DNA of 64,000 nucleotides from assembly GCF_004331435.1 (NCBI RefSeq), contig NZ_SJKA01000020.1:1-64000 (forward strand). Reading direction: 5' to 3'. Both the position numbers and the translations under genes were made by a program. This document shows positions 42,200-50,184 of the stretch, one piece after another. Each line of letters opens with the position of its first letter. Within the stretch, counting starts at the first letter, position 1. The notes under the pieces were generated by a model that was not told where the DNA came from, did no database searches, and saw only the letters and a program-made list of their open reading frames with translations. The DNA is from Kribbella sindirgiensis. Its GTDB lineage: Bacteria > Actinomycetota > Actinomycetes > Propionibacteriales > Kribbellaceae.

Positions 42200-42406
42200 T
42201 CAGTCTGTCAGCAGTCGCTCACGGACCTCGAGTTCGGTGAGCTCGATGAGCCGCCAGCCGCGGTGGCCCGCGTTCGCTTGACCTTGCGCAACCTTGGTCA
42301 CGAGCCGGACGACGTGACCGGGGGCAGCGTCGGCGTACTCCGAGCCGAGCCGCACGGCGAGCTGCCGCAGAGCGGCCTCAGTGCGAACGATGTCCGCGAG
42401 GTTCAT
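42200..42406 (-). CDS. Small protein of unknown function
   Basis: The 68-residue product has a hydrophilic helical look (MNLADIVRTEAALRQLAVRLGSEY) and no named domain. Its ATG overlaps the stop of the sigma-like gene by four bases, and it ends 4 bases before the ECF41 gene, so it is within one transcript. Coupling on both sides supports it as real. A partner of one of the sigma-like proteins is a guess. Confidence 0.55.
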   Translation of the reverse strand: MNLADIVRTEAALRQLAVRLGSEYADAAPGHVVRLVTKVAQGQANAGHRGWRLIELTELEVRERLLTD

Positions 42407-42927
42407 TGGTGCGCCACCAAGGCAAGCAGCTCCACGACCCCCGGGCCAGGTTCCCGTCCGGGAGCGGGAGCAGGCTCTGCTTCCCGCAGCCCGCTGGCGA
42501 GCAACTGGGCCGCGACCTCGGTCGGCAGACCAAGAAGGTCGGCGACGTCGTCACAGCTGTGATCTCCGAGCTGGACCAGCGCAAGCACGGCCCGCTGATG
42601 CTGCGCAAGCACTCGCAGCCCGACGATGACGATGCTCCCGACAGTGCTGTCGAAACGATCGCGCTGCGGCCTGCCGTCGATCCGGTCGCTGACGGCTCCG
42701 GCACGCAGGCAGTGCAAATAGGTCAGGCGTGCCAGCTCGTGGCGTGACGGGAGCAGCCCGCCGTCCGGCCGGGGTGGTCTCGCACAGTAGGCAGTGATCA
42801 CGTCGACCACGACCGTTTGCGCAGCGGCTGCGTCGCGCAGAATCGTCGCAGCGATCCAGCGCAGTTGGTCACCGTGAGCCGACCAGATCCGCACGAAGGT
42901 ATCGCCGGCATCGGACGCGCTGTTCAT
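42403..42927 (-). CDS. Degenerate sigma-70-like protein
   Basis: The 174-residue product looks like an ECF sigma factor with weak region 2 (FVRIWSAHGDQLRWIAATILRDAAAAQTVVVDV) and a clear region 4 (LAQHQRAVLALVQLGDHSCDDVADLLGLPTEVAAQLL). Several usual region 2 acidic and aromatic residues are missing, so promoter recognition may be altered. A GGGGG ribosome site precedes the ATG. It heads a unit with a 68-residue protein and the ECF41 sigma factor, which makes a regulatory pairing possible. Confidence 0.7.
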   Translation of the reverse strand: MNSASDAGDTFVRIWSAHGDQLRWIAATILRDAAAAQTVVVDVITAYCARPPRPDGGLLPSRHELARLTYLHCLRAGAVSDRIDGRPQRDRFDSTVGSIVIVGLRVLAQHQRAVLALVQLGDHSCDDVADLLGLPTEVAAQLLASGLREAEPAPAPGREPGPGVVELLALVAHQ

Positions 42928-43035
42928 TTTCCCCCTGGACCACCCGCAGCGACCGATCGTCGCCAGGGGCAGGGGCGCGCTCGGTGTTCACCGTAGCACC
43001 GCCTGTGCGCAGTGACCAGGTAGTCACATCCGGCT

Positions 43036-43599
43036 TCAGGACTGGCGGAACGTCTCGGCCGCTCGCTGGATCTTGGCGTAGAAGTCGGACCACCCAGCCT
43101 CGTCGAGCATGTCCGCGTCCCGGCCGCCCTGGCCGTCGATCAGTTCGCGGACGATGTCCGCGTGACCGGCGTGGTGCGCGGTCTCGTCGACGACGCGGAC
43201 CAGCAGCGCGCCGAACGTCGTACCGCGCTCGCCCTCGGCCCAGTGCGGCACCTCGGCCGGGTGGTCCAGGTCGAGTTCGGCGATCGAGCGGTCGCTGTGC
43301 GCGCAGGCCTCGCGGTAGAGCCCGGTGATGTACTCCGTCGACTCCTCCGGCTTCGCCCACATGTCGGCGCCCTGCCACACCGATCCGTCCGCCTCCCACG
43401 GCAGTACGTCGGCCGGCGGGCGGCCCACGCTCGTCCCGAGGTACACGTACTCGATGCCGACCAGATGCTTCACCAACCCGAGCAGGTTGGTCCCGGACGG
43501 TACGAGCGGACGCCGCCGGTCGTACTCACTGATCCCGTCGAGCTTGGCCAGCATCAACGCACGGGTGTCCTGGAGGTACTGCTGCAGGTGGGATTTCAA
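43036..43599 (-). CDS. DinB-family protein
   Basis: This 187-residue four-helix protein is a DinB/DUF664 member. LLGLVKHLVGIEYVYLGTSVG has the first histidine, and VRVVDETAHHAGHADIVRELIDG the HxxxH pair that binds metal. A TTG at 43599 is the likely start, with GGAG five bases upstream and a TTGA overlap with the cobQ stop. Members are often mycothiol- or bacillithiol-dependent transferases, and this actinobacterium would use mycothiol. Specific reaction unknown. Confidence 0.85.
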   Translation of the reverse strand: MKSHLQQYLQDTRALMLAKLDGISEYDRRRPLVPSGTNLLGLVKHLVGIEYVYLGTSVGRPPADVLPWEADGSVWQGADMWAKPEESTEYITGLYREACAHSDRSIAELDLDHPAEVPHWAEGERGTTFGALLVRVVDETAHHAGHADIVRELIDGQGGRDADMLDEAGWSDFYAKIQRAAETFRQS

Positions 43600-45047
43600 G
43601 GTGCTCCTGGTGGGATGAACGGGACCGGTGGTGGGCCGTGCTCGATCAGGTGCAGGAGCGCGGCGGTGTCGGCGTACTCGTCGATCATGTCGGCCAGGCG
43701 GTCCAGCCGTTCCTCGCGCAGGCCCGCGAACGAGACCGAGCCGTCGGGCGCAGGTTTGCCGGTGAGCGCGGCGACCTCGGTGAGGAACGCGTGCCGCGCG
43801 GTGTCGTCGTCGAGCAGCCCGTGCCAGATCGTGCCCCACGTGGTGCCGCTGCGGCAGCCACCCGGGAACTCCTCGGCGGCGCCGATCACGTCGACGACGC
43901 CGTGGTGAATCTCGTACGCCGTCGCCGCCGGCCGCGCCAGCGTCTTCTCCCGGGCGAAGGTGGTTGCTACCGGCAACAGCCCGAGACCGGTCGACGACCC
44001 GCCCGACTCGACGCCGTACGGGTCGGAGATCGTCGCGCCGAGCATCTGGTAGCCCCCGCAGACGCCGAGCACCGGACGCCCCGCCGCGACCCGTGCCGCG
44101 ACCGCGTCGGCGAGACCGAGCGACCGCAACCACTCCAGGTCGGAGCTGGTCGCGCGCGAGCCCGGCAGGACGACCAGGTCGGCGTCGCGGACCTCCCCCG
44201 GGCTCGTGGTGAAGAACACGCTGTTCGTCGGCTCCACCGCGAGCGCGTCGAGGTCGGTGAAGTTGCTGATCCGCGGGAAGCGCACCACCGCGATCGTCAG
44301 CAGGTCGCCCGGTGCAGTACGACGTACCGGGATGTCCAGCGCGTCCTCGGAGTCCAGCCACAGCTCGGGAAGCCACGGCAGTACGCCGTACGTCGGGCGG
44401 CCGGTGACCGAGGCGAGCATGTCGATCCCGGGCTGCAGCAGCGAGACGTCGCCGCGGAACTTGTTCACCAGGAACCCGCTGATCAGGGCCTGGTCGGCGG
44501 CGCCGAGCAAGGCGACCGTCCCGAACATCGACGCGAACACTCCCCCGCGGTCGATGTCGCCGACCACGACAACCGGCGCTCGCGTGTGCTGCGCGAGTCC
44601 CATGTTCACGTAGTCCGACTGCCGCAGGTTGATCTCCGCCGGACTGCCCGCGCCCTCACTGATCACCACGTCGTAGCGAGACGCGAGATCGTCGTACGCC
44701 GCGAACGCCGCCTTCGCCAACTCCGTCCGCTCGGTCAGGAAACCGCGGGCGGACAGCTCACCCCACGGCTCGCCCATCAGGACGACGTGGCTGCGCCGGT
44801 CGCTGCCCGGTTTGAGCAGCACCGGGTTCATCGCGGCCTCGGGCTCGGCGCCGGCGGCAACGGCCTGGATCCATTGCGCGCGGCCGATCTCGGTGCCGTC
44901 CGCGCAGACCATCGAGTTGTTCGACATGTTCTGCGCCTTGTACGGCGCGACCCGCACGCCCTGCCGCGCCAGCCAGCGGCACAGCCCGGTGACGACGGTC
45001 GTCTTCCCGGCGTCGGACGTCGTCCCGGCGATCAGCAATGAACCCAC
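43596..45047 (-). CDS. cobQ: Cobyric acid synthase
   Basis: This 483-residue enzyme amidates side chains b, d, e and g of adenosylcobyrinic a,c-diamide. It has an N-terminal dethiobiotin-synthetase-like P-loop domain (LLIAGTTSDAGKTTVVTGLCRWLARQG, then APYKAQNMSNNS). A C-terminal class I glutamine amidotransferase follows, with nucleophile cysteine in VLGVCGGYQMLG near residue 330 and the histidine in the EIHHG region. Together with cobT and cysG at 19-21.6 kb it shows a B12 pathway. The start at 45047 is the ATG just before the P-loop. Confidence 0.95.
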   Translation of the reverse strand: MGSLLIAGTTSDAGKTTVVTGLCRWLARQGVRVAPYKAQNMSNNSMVCADGTEIGRAQWIQAVAAGAEPEAAMNPVLLKPGSDRRSHVVLMGEPWGELSARGFLTERTELAKAAFAAYDDLASRYDVVISEGAGSPAEINLRQSDYVNMGLAQHTRAPVVVVGDIDRGGVFASMFGTVALLGAADQALISGFLVNKFRGDVSLLQPGIDMLASVTGRPTYGVLPWLPELWLDSEDALDIPVRRTAPGDLLTIAVVRFPRISNFTDLDALAVEPTNSVFFTTSPGEVRDADLVVLPGSRATSSDLEWLRSLGLADAVAARVAAGRPVLGVCGGYQMLGATISDPYGVESGGSSTGLGLLPVATTFAREKTLARPAATAYEIHHGVVDVIGAAEEFPGGCRSGTTWGTIWHGLLDDDTARHAFLTEVAALTGKPAPDGSVSFAGLREERLDRLADMIDEYADTAALLHLIEHGPPPVPFIPPGAP

Positions 45048-45056
45048 GCCGTCATC

Positions 45057-45207
45057 TTAGGGTTCCTGGTCGCGCCGCTTCCGGTCGACGATCCGCTCGG
45101 CCTCCGCGACCCGCCCGTGCGTCATCAGCCAGCGCGGGCTCTCCGGGATGTGCCGACACGAGACTCGGTATCGCCTTGCCGTGCGCCAACGCGTGCTCGC
45201 TGCTCAT
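45057..45207 (-). pseudogene. Decayed MFS transporter fragment
   Basis: On the minus strand an ATG (45207) with a strong GGGAGGAG site opens a frame MSSEHALAHGKAIPSLV, like an MFS N-terminus. In another frame just downstream the sequence reads HIPESPRWLMTHGRVAEAERIV, the loop motif of sugar-porter-type MFS proteins, ending at TAA (45057-45059). The pieces are joined by a deletion and frameshift, and the transmembrane regions are missing. It is a remnant, not a working gene. Confidence 0.7.
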
Positions 45208-45316
45208 CCTCGCTCCTCCCGGCCCGTGGTTGTCCTGTGGCTGCCGAAGCCTTGCGGCCGGTGCCCCCGGGGTGACGATCCGCGAACCCTGGGTGAGCGT
45301 GGCTAGAGTTGCGGAC

Positions 45317-45616
45317 ATGGAGAACGAGATCGAGGTCGTGGACGCGAAGGACCACAGCCGGTACGAGGCGCACGACGCCGACGGCACCCTGATGGGCTTC
45401 GTGGACTACCGCCTGCACGAGGGCGTCATCATCTTCCTGCACGCCGAGACGCTGCCGGACTTCCGCGGTCGCGGCGTGGCCGGGACGATCGCCGTCAAGT
45501 CCCTCGAGGACGCCCGCGACGCCGGGCTCAAGGTGCGCCCGGCCTGCCCGTTCTACCAGTCGTTCCTCGAGGAGCACACCGAATACGCCGACCTCGTCAA
45601 GGAGCCGCAGTCGTGA
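45317..45616 (+). CDS. Short GNAT-like N-acetyltransferase
   Basis: This 99-residue protein matches the small COG2388 type (YjdJ/GNAT-like). It has GTLMGFVDYRLHEGVIIFLHAETLPDFRGRGVAGTIAVKSLEDARDAGLKVRPACPFYQSFLEEH, in which FRGRGVAG is the acetyl-CoA loop and CPFYQSFLEEH the end. It is much shorter than classical GNATs. Its stop overlaps the GTG of the YbaK gene, so the two are coupled. Confidence 0.9.
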   Translation: MENEIEVVDAKDHSRYEAHDADGTLMGFVDYRLHEGVIIFLHAETLPDFRGRGVAGTIAVKSLEDARDAGLKVRPACPFYQSFLEEHTEYADLVKEPQS

Positions 45617-46143
45617 CGGGGCCGGTGCTGGGCAAGCTCGAGTGGAAGCCCGCCGCCGAGGTGCCGGAGCTGCTCGCGGCGCCGGTACGGGACGCGCTCG
45701 GTGCGCTGCCGGCGTACGCGGCCGGGATCGACGCGGAGCTGGCCGACACCGCGGCCTTCTGCGCGCAGTACGACGTACCGATGGCCGCCTCGGCGAACTG
45801 TGTCGTCGTGCTCGGCAAGCGCGGCGGCGAAGCGTCGTACGCCGCGGTGCTGGTGCTGGCCACCGACCGGGCCGACGTGAACGGCGTGATCCGCAAGCAC
45901 CTCGGCGTCCGGAAGATCTCGTTCGCCGCGCAGGACGACGCCGTCGGCTCGACCGGCATGGAGTACGGCGGGATCACGCCGATCGGACTGCCCGCGGACT
46001 GGCCGGTGCTGGTCGACGAGGCGGTCGTGCAGGCCGGGCCGGTGGTGATCGGCAGTGGGATCCGCGACTCGAAGATCCTGATCGACGGCTCCGAGCTGGC
46101 GAAGTTGCCGACCGCAACCGTGCTGGATCTCGCCCAGCCCTGA
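45613..46143 (+). CDS. YbaK/prolyl-tRNA-editing-domain protein
   Basis: This 176-residue protein carries the YbaK/ProX aminoacyl-tRNA-editing fold: FCAQYDVPMAASANCVVVLGKRGGE, then VRKISFAAQDDAVGSTGMEYGGITPIGLP, and VLVDEAVVQAGPVVIGSGIRDSKILIDG. Members hydrolyse mischarged tRNA in trans (for example alanyl- or cysteinyl-tRNAPro). Specificity cannot be read here. It is coupled to the upstream GNAT gene by overlap (GTGA). Confidence 0.9.
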   Translation: MTGPVLGKLEWKPAAEVPELLAAPVRDALGALPAYAAGIDAELADTAAFCAQYDVPMAASANCVVVLGKRGGEASYAAVLVLATDRADVNGVIRKHLGVRKISFAAQDDAVGSTGMEYGGITPIGLPADWPVLVDEAVVQAGPVVIGSGIRDSKILIDGSELAKLPTATVLDLAQP

Positions 46144-46288
46144 GCAGCCCTGAGCCCGGCTTCGGCCCTCTCCGGACGCTCGTTTCCTCGTCAGACATCT
46201 CGTGCGGCGGCGGACTCATCGGGCGATACCTGTGGACAGGCGGTAGCATCACCCGCTGGAATGGGTGCGTGGCTGGGCGTAGGTCGGA

Positions 46289-47164
46289 GTGAGTGAGCAG
46301 ACGGTGAGCGGCGGCGACGGTGGGCCTACGGCGCTGCGCATCATGCTCGGTGGGCAGTTGCGGCGGATGCGTGAATCCGCCGGGATCAGTCGTGCCGACG
46401 CGGGCTGGCAGATCCGGGCGTCGGAGTCCAAGGTCAGCCGGATGGAGCTCGGCCGGGTCGGGTTCAAGGAACGCGACGTCAGCGACCTGCTCGAGCTGTA
46501 CGGGATGGCCGACGAGGACGAGCGCTACCGGTTGATGGAGCTGTCCCGGGCGGCGAACAACCCGGGCTGGTGGTCCCGGTACGGCGACGTGATGCCGAGC
46601 TGGTTCGCGAACTACGTCGGGCTCGAGGTCGCCGCGACACTGATCCGGACGTACGAGGTGATGTTCGTCCCGGGCCTGCTGCAGACCGAGGAGTACGCGC
46701 GGGCCGTCGTACAGATGGGCAAGTCGTTCCTGCCGCATCAGGAGGTCGACCAGCGGGTCGAGCTGCGGGTGACCCGGCAGCAGATCCTCACCCGGCCGAA
46801 CCCGGCCCGCCTGTGGGTCGTCATCGACGAGTCGGTGCTGCACCGGCCCGTCGGCGGCGAGGACGTGATGCGGGCGCAGATCGAGCACCTGCTGAAGTGG
46901 TCGGCGCAGCCGAACATCACGCTGCAGGTGATGCCGTTCAGCAGCGTCGGCTACCCGGGCGCCGGCGGCGCGTTCAGCCTGCTGCGGTTCCCGGACGGCG
47001 ACCTGCCGGACATCGTGTACATCGAGCACGCGGCGAGCGCGGTCTACCTGGACAAGCTCGAGGAGGTCGACGAGTACGTCGCGATCATGGAAGGGCTGAC
47101 GATCTCCGCGGCCCCGGTGTCCGCCACCGAGGGCCTCCTGGAAGAGGCCCTCGCGCGGATGTGA
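46289..47164 (+). CDS. XRE/DUF5753 regulator
   Basis: The 291-residue protein has an N-terminal HTH (LRRMRESAGISRADAGWQIRASESKVSRMELGR) and a C-terminal DUF5753 domain (IRTYEVMFVPGLLQTEEYARAV, then WVVIDESVLHRP). Such Scr1-type regulators occur in dozens of copies in actinobacteria and are usually followed by a small DUF397 gene. None is present here, the next gene being convergent. DNA targets unknown. The GTG start at 46289 is the best choice in frame. Confidence 0.9.
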   Translation: MSEQTVSGGDGGPTALRIMLGGQLRRMRESAGISRADAGWQIRASESKVSRMELGRVGFKERDVSDLLELYGMADEDERYRLMELSRAANNPGWWSRYGDVMPSWFANYVGLEVAATLIRTYEVMFVPGLLQTEEYARAVVQMGKSFLPHQEVDQRVELRVTRQQILTRPNPARLWVVIDESVLHRPVGGEDVMRAQIEHLLKWSAQPNITLQVMPFSSVGYPGAGGAFSLLRFPDGDLPDIVYIEHAASAVYLDKLEEVDEYVAIMEGLTISAAPVSATEGLLEEALARM

Positions 47165-47167
47165 GCG

Positions 47168-47602
47168 TCAGGCGACCTTCAGGTCGACCTTGATGTTGCC
47201 GCGGGTGGCGTTGGAGTACGGGCAGACCTCGTGCGCCTTGGCGACGAGCTCCTCGGCGGCGGCGCGGTCCCCGACGCCCGGCAGGCTGACCACCAGGGCG
47301 ACCTCGAGGCCGTAGCCGGCGCCGCCGTTGATCGGGCCGATGCCGACCTCGGCGGTGACGGTCGAGCCGCTCACGTCGGCGCGAGCCCGGCGGGCCACCA
47401 CCTGGAGCGCGCTCTGGAAGCAGGCCGCGTAACCGGCCGCGAACAGCTGCTCGGGGTTGGTGCCGTTGCCGGTGCCACCCATCTCGGCCGGCGGCGCGAC
47501 GACGACATCCAGCTTGCCGTCGTTGCTGGCGACCTTGCCGTCGCGGCCGCCGTGCGCGGTGGCGTGGGCGGTGTACAGAACCTTCTCTACTGCGACAGTC
47601 AT
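47168..47602 (-). CDS. ohr: Organic hydroperoxide resistance protein (Ohr)
   Basis: This 144-residue OsmC/Ohr thiol peroxidase reduces organic hydroperoxides. Peroxidatic cysteine C61 lies in FAAGYAACFQSAL and the resolving cysteine C127 in HEVCPYSNATRGN, the Ohr signature. It is 12 bases after the quinone oxidoreductase gene in the same transcript. A TetR-type regulator is divergent, rather than the usual MarR-type OhrR, so regulation may differ from the standard ohr system. Confidence 0.93.
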   Translation of the reverse strand: MTVAVEKVLYTAHATAHGGRDGKVASNDGKLDVVVAPPAEMGGTGNGTNPEQLFAAGYAACFQSALQVVARRARADVSGSTVTAEVGIGPINGGAGYGLEVALVVSLPGVGDRAAAEELVAKAHEVCPYSNATRGNIKVDLKVA

Positions 47603-47614
47603 CGTGACTTCTTC

Positions 47615-48568
47615 CTAGTGGGAGGGATCCAGGACGAGCTTGCCGACGGTGCGGCGGGCTCGCAGGTCTTCGTGGGCGGAGGCGACGTCGGACAGCGCGT
47701 ACTCGCCGCCGACGACCGGTCGGAGCTTGCCGCTCGCGGTCAGGTCGAACAGCTCGGCCAGCGGACCGCCGAGCAGCTGCGGGTTCGCGAAGCAGTCGGC
47801 CAGCCAGAAGCCGGCGATCGTCTTCGAACCCTTCATCAACCGGCTCGAGTCGATCGGGGCGGCCGCCTGCCGGGACGCGGCACCGAACGTGACCAGGCGG
47901 CCGAAGCGGCCGAGCGCGGCGAACGACTCGTCGAACGTCTGACCGCCGACCATCTCGAGCACGATGTCGACGGGCTTGCCGCCGTTGGCTTCGAGGATGC
48001 GGTCCTTCAGGCCTTCCGGCGTACCGTCGATCGCGGCGTCGGCGCCCAGGTCGAGGACCTGCTTGCGCTTCTCCTCGGTGGAGGCGGTTGCGATCACGCG
48101 GCCGGCGCCCCAGAGCTTGGCGAGCTGAACCGCGAGCGAACCGACACCGCCGGCACCGGCGTGCACCAGGACGGACTCCCCCGGCTGCAGATGCGTCGAC
48201 GTCTTGAGCAGGTGCCACGCGGTGGTGCCCTGCAGAACGAGAGCGAGCGCCTGGCCGTCGGTGACGCCTTCCGGAACATCCCAGGCGTACGGCGCGTGCG
48301 CGACGGTCTGCTCGGCGTACCCACCGGAACCCACCAGCGCGACCACGCGGCGGCCGTCCTCGGTGCGCCCGACGACCTCGCCGCCGGGGATCAGCGGGAG
48401 CTCGGTCTTGGACAGGTAACTGTTCTCGACCTGGTGGGTGTCGGCGTAGTTGATCCCCGCGCGGTCGACCGCGATCAGGACCTGCCCGTCGCCGGCGACC
48501 GGCTCCGGGACATCGCTGATCTTCAGGACCTCGGGTCCACCGAACTCGGTGATCTGAATGGCTCGCAT
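47615..48568 (-). CDS. Zinc-independent quinone oxidoreductase (QOR/MDR family)
   Basis: The 317-residue protein is a medium-chain dehydrogenase/reductase: MRAIQITEFGGPEVLKISDVPEP at the start, VLVHAGAGGVGSLAVQLAKLWGAGRVIATAST for the NADPH site, and the C-terminal VASAHEDLRARRTVGKLVL. Zinc ligands of alcohol dehydrogenases are absent, matching quinone oxidoreductases. The ATG at 48568 is chosen because family similarity begins there and a TATAGT -10-like element lies 7 bases upstream. The gene precedes ohr. Confidence 0.92.
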   Translation of the reverse strand: MRAIQITEFGGPEVLKISDVPEPVAGDGQVLIAVDRAGINYADTHQVENSYLSKTELPLIPGGEVVGRTEDGRRVVALVGSGGYAEQTVAHAPYAWDVPEGVTDGQALALVLQGTTAWHLLKTSTHLQPGESVLVHAGAGGVGSLAVQLAKLWGAGRVIATASTEEKRKQVLDLGADAAIDGTPEGLKDRILEANGGKPVDIVLEMVGGQTFDESFAALGRFGRLVTFGAASRQAAAPIDSSRLMKGSKTIAGFWLADCFANPQLLGGPLAELFDLTASGKLRPVVGGEYALSDVASAHEDLRARRTVGKLVLDPSH

Positions 48569-48572
48569 ACGC

Positions 48573-48590
48573 CGTACTATACACTGTACG
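48573..48590. promoter_or_regulatory. Candidate TetR operator and leaderless qor promoter
   Basis: CGTAC (48573-48577) and GTACG (48586-48590) form an inverted repeat around TATACACT in the gap between qor and the divergent TetR gene. On the minus strand TATAGT lies 7 bases before the qor ATG, and no ribosome site is present, so the transcript may be leaderless. The TetR gene could repress through this site. Confidence 0.55.
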
Positions 48591-48631
48591 TTAGGAGCAT
48601 CGAAGGGAGCTGGGTCACATGGCCGGGTCTG

Positions 48632-49276
48632 ATGGCTAGGACACCGCGGAACACGCTGAGCGCGGAACTGATCGTGCGCACCGCACTCGAGCTGATGGAG
48701 GCGAAGGGCACCGAGCAGTTCAGTCTGCGCGGCGTGGCCGCCGAGCTCGGCGTGGGTCCGATGGCGCTCTACACCTACTTCCGCAACAAGGACGAGCTGT
48801 ACGACGCGGTCCGCGACCACCTGATGGGTCTGCTGCCGGACGTACCACGGGACGTGCCGTGGCCGGACCAGGTGCGCGCGGTGTGCGGTTCACTGCGGGT
48901 CCTGATGCTGCAACATCCTTGCCTCGCGCAACTACTGGCGAGCCGGCCGCTGGCCGGGCACGAGACCGCGCGGGTCGCCGAGGGCCTGCTCGGCGTCCTG
49001 CGTTCGGCCGGGTTCGACCCGGAGACGGCGGCGCGGACTCACACGACCCTGTTCACCTACGTGCTCGGGGCCGTGACGTGGGAGATCCAGATGGCGGCCG
49101 AGCGGCGTGACCCGGAGGCGTGGCGACGACTGCGGACGACGATGGAGTCGCTGTCGGCACGGGAGTTCCCGACCGTCGTCGAGCTCGCCCCCGAGCTCGC
49201 GCGAACGACCGGCGGCGACGAGCAGTTCGACTACGGCCTCGACCTGCTGCTCGCGGGCCTCAGAACACCATCGTGA
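48632..49276 (+). CDS. TetR-family regulator
   Basis: This 214-residue protein has a TetR HTH at its N-terminus: SAELIVRTALELMEAKGTEQFSLRGVAAELGVGPMALYTYFRNKDELYDAV, followed by a variable helical ligand domain with the TetR_C-like segment VLMLQHPCLAQLLASRPL. The ATG at 48632 is the first in frame before the HTH; a long upstream open frame is not conserved. It is divergent from qor-ohr and likely senses a quinone, oxidant or drug. It converges with the TauE gene and overlaps it by 17 bases. Confidence 0.92.
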   Translation: MARTPRNTLSAELIVRTALELMEAKGTEQFSLRGVAAELGVGPMALYTYFRNKDELYDAVRDHLMGLLPDVPRDVPWPDQVRAVCGSLRVLMLQHPCLAQLLASRPLAGHETARVAEGLLGVLRSAGFDPETAARTHTTLFTYVLGAVTWEIQMAAERRDPEAWRRLRTTMESLSAREFPTVVELAPELARTTGGDEQFDYGLDLLLAGLRTPS

Positions 49277-50006
49277 CGATGGCCAGCACGCCTATGCAGA
49301 CGATGAGCGCACGGAGGGCGATCGGCGGGAGTTTGCGGCCGTAGCGGGCGCCGATGAAACCGCCGATGGTCGAGCCGACCGCGATCAGGCCGGCCGCGAG
49401 CCAGTCGATGTCGTGCACGATCACGAACAGGATCGCGGACGCGGTGTTCACCACCGTGGCGAGAACGTTCTTCAGACCGTTCATCCGCTGCAGGTTCGAG
49501 TCCAGGCCGAGGCCGAGGATCGCCATCAGCAGCACGCCTTGTGCCGCACCGAAGTACCCGCCGTACACACCGGTGGCGAAGACGGCCGGGATCACCCACC
49601 AGGCGCCGCGGTGCTGATGCGCCGGCACGCTGATCCACTTCGACAGCCACGGCTGGAAAGCGACCAGCACACAACCGAGCAGGATCAGGACCGGTACGAC
49701 GGCGTGGAACGCGGAGTCGGGCAGCGTGAGCAGCAGCACTCCGCCGAGGATGCCGCCGGCCAGTGACGCCGGCACCAGACGGAACAGCCGGCCGCGCTGC
49801 CCTTCGAGCTCGCGGCGATACCCGATCGCGCCGGCCGCCGTGCCGGGGGCCAGACCGACCGTGTTGCTGACGTTCGCCAGCACCGGAGGGATGCCGACGG
49901 CAAGTAACGCGGGGAAGGTGAGCAGCGTGCCCGACCCCACCACGGCGTTGATCGTTCCCGCGCCCATCCCCGCCAGCAGGACGAACACCGCCTCGAACCA
50001 TGTCAT
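49260..50006 (-). CDS. TauE/SafE-family sulfite exporter-like permease
   Basis: This 248-residue integral membrane protein has about seven helices and matches TauE/SafE (DUF81): TINAVVGSGTLLTFPALLAVGIPPVLANVSNTVGL at the N-terminal repeat and GAIGFIGARYGRKLP-like FIGARYGRKLPPIALRALIV in the C-terminal repeat. Family members export sulfite, sulfoacetate or other organic anions. The substrate here is not indicated by its neighbours, though a molybdoenzyme of sulfite-oxidase type occurs elsewhere in the window. Confidence 0.9.
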   Translation of the reverse strand: MTWFEAVFVLLAGMGAGTINAVVGSGTLLTFPALLAVGIPPVLANVSNTVGLAPGTAAGAIGYRRELEGQRGRLFRLVPASLAGGILGGVLLLTLPDSAFHAVVPVLILLGCVLVAFQPWLSKWISVPAHQHRGAWWVIPAVFATGVYGGYFGAAQGVLLMAILGLGLDSNLQRMNGLKNVLATVVNTASAILFVIVHDIDWLAAGLIAVGSTIGGFIGARYGRKLPPIALRALIVCIGVLAIVTMVF

Positions 50007-50078
50007 CGCTGCAGAACTCTACGCACCCGACCACACCCCCCGCCGACAAGTCCACCCGTTGAACCCCAGCCGACCCTT

Positions 50079-50143
50079 CGTTACGTCCGAATCGTTACGT
50101 CCGAAGAAGTGGCGGCACGTCCCTCGACATCTTCGGACGTAAC
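50079..50143. repeat. Three copies of a 12-mer, two direct and one inverted
   Basis: CGTTACGTCCGA occurs directly at 50079-50090 and 50093-50104, and inverted at 50133-50144. With the second copy the inverted one forms a 14-bp hairpin (50094-50107 with 50130-50143) with a 22-base loop. It lies upstream of the TauE gene and next to a strong terminator. It might be an operator with three sites. Confidence 0.6.
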
Positions 50144-50174
50144 GAAGCCTCCCCGAGGTTGTCGGGGAGGCTTC
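50144..50174. terminator. Hairpin terminator after the SPFH gene
   Basis: GAAGCCTCCCCGA (50144-50156) pairs perfectly with TCGGGGAGGCTTC (50162-50174) around a 5-base loop. It is 10 bases downstream of the SPFH gene stop on the minus strand and should end the NfeD-SPFH transcript. The sequence after it is not T-rich. Confidence 0.8.
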
Positions 50175-50184
50175 GGTGGGTCGG

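Noticed and set aside
47231..48631. Long N-terminal extension of the TetR frame
   Set aside because: It covers ohr and qor on the opposite strand and the HTH begins right after the ATG at 48632.
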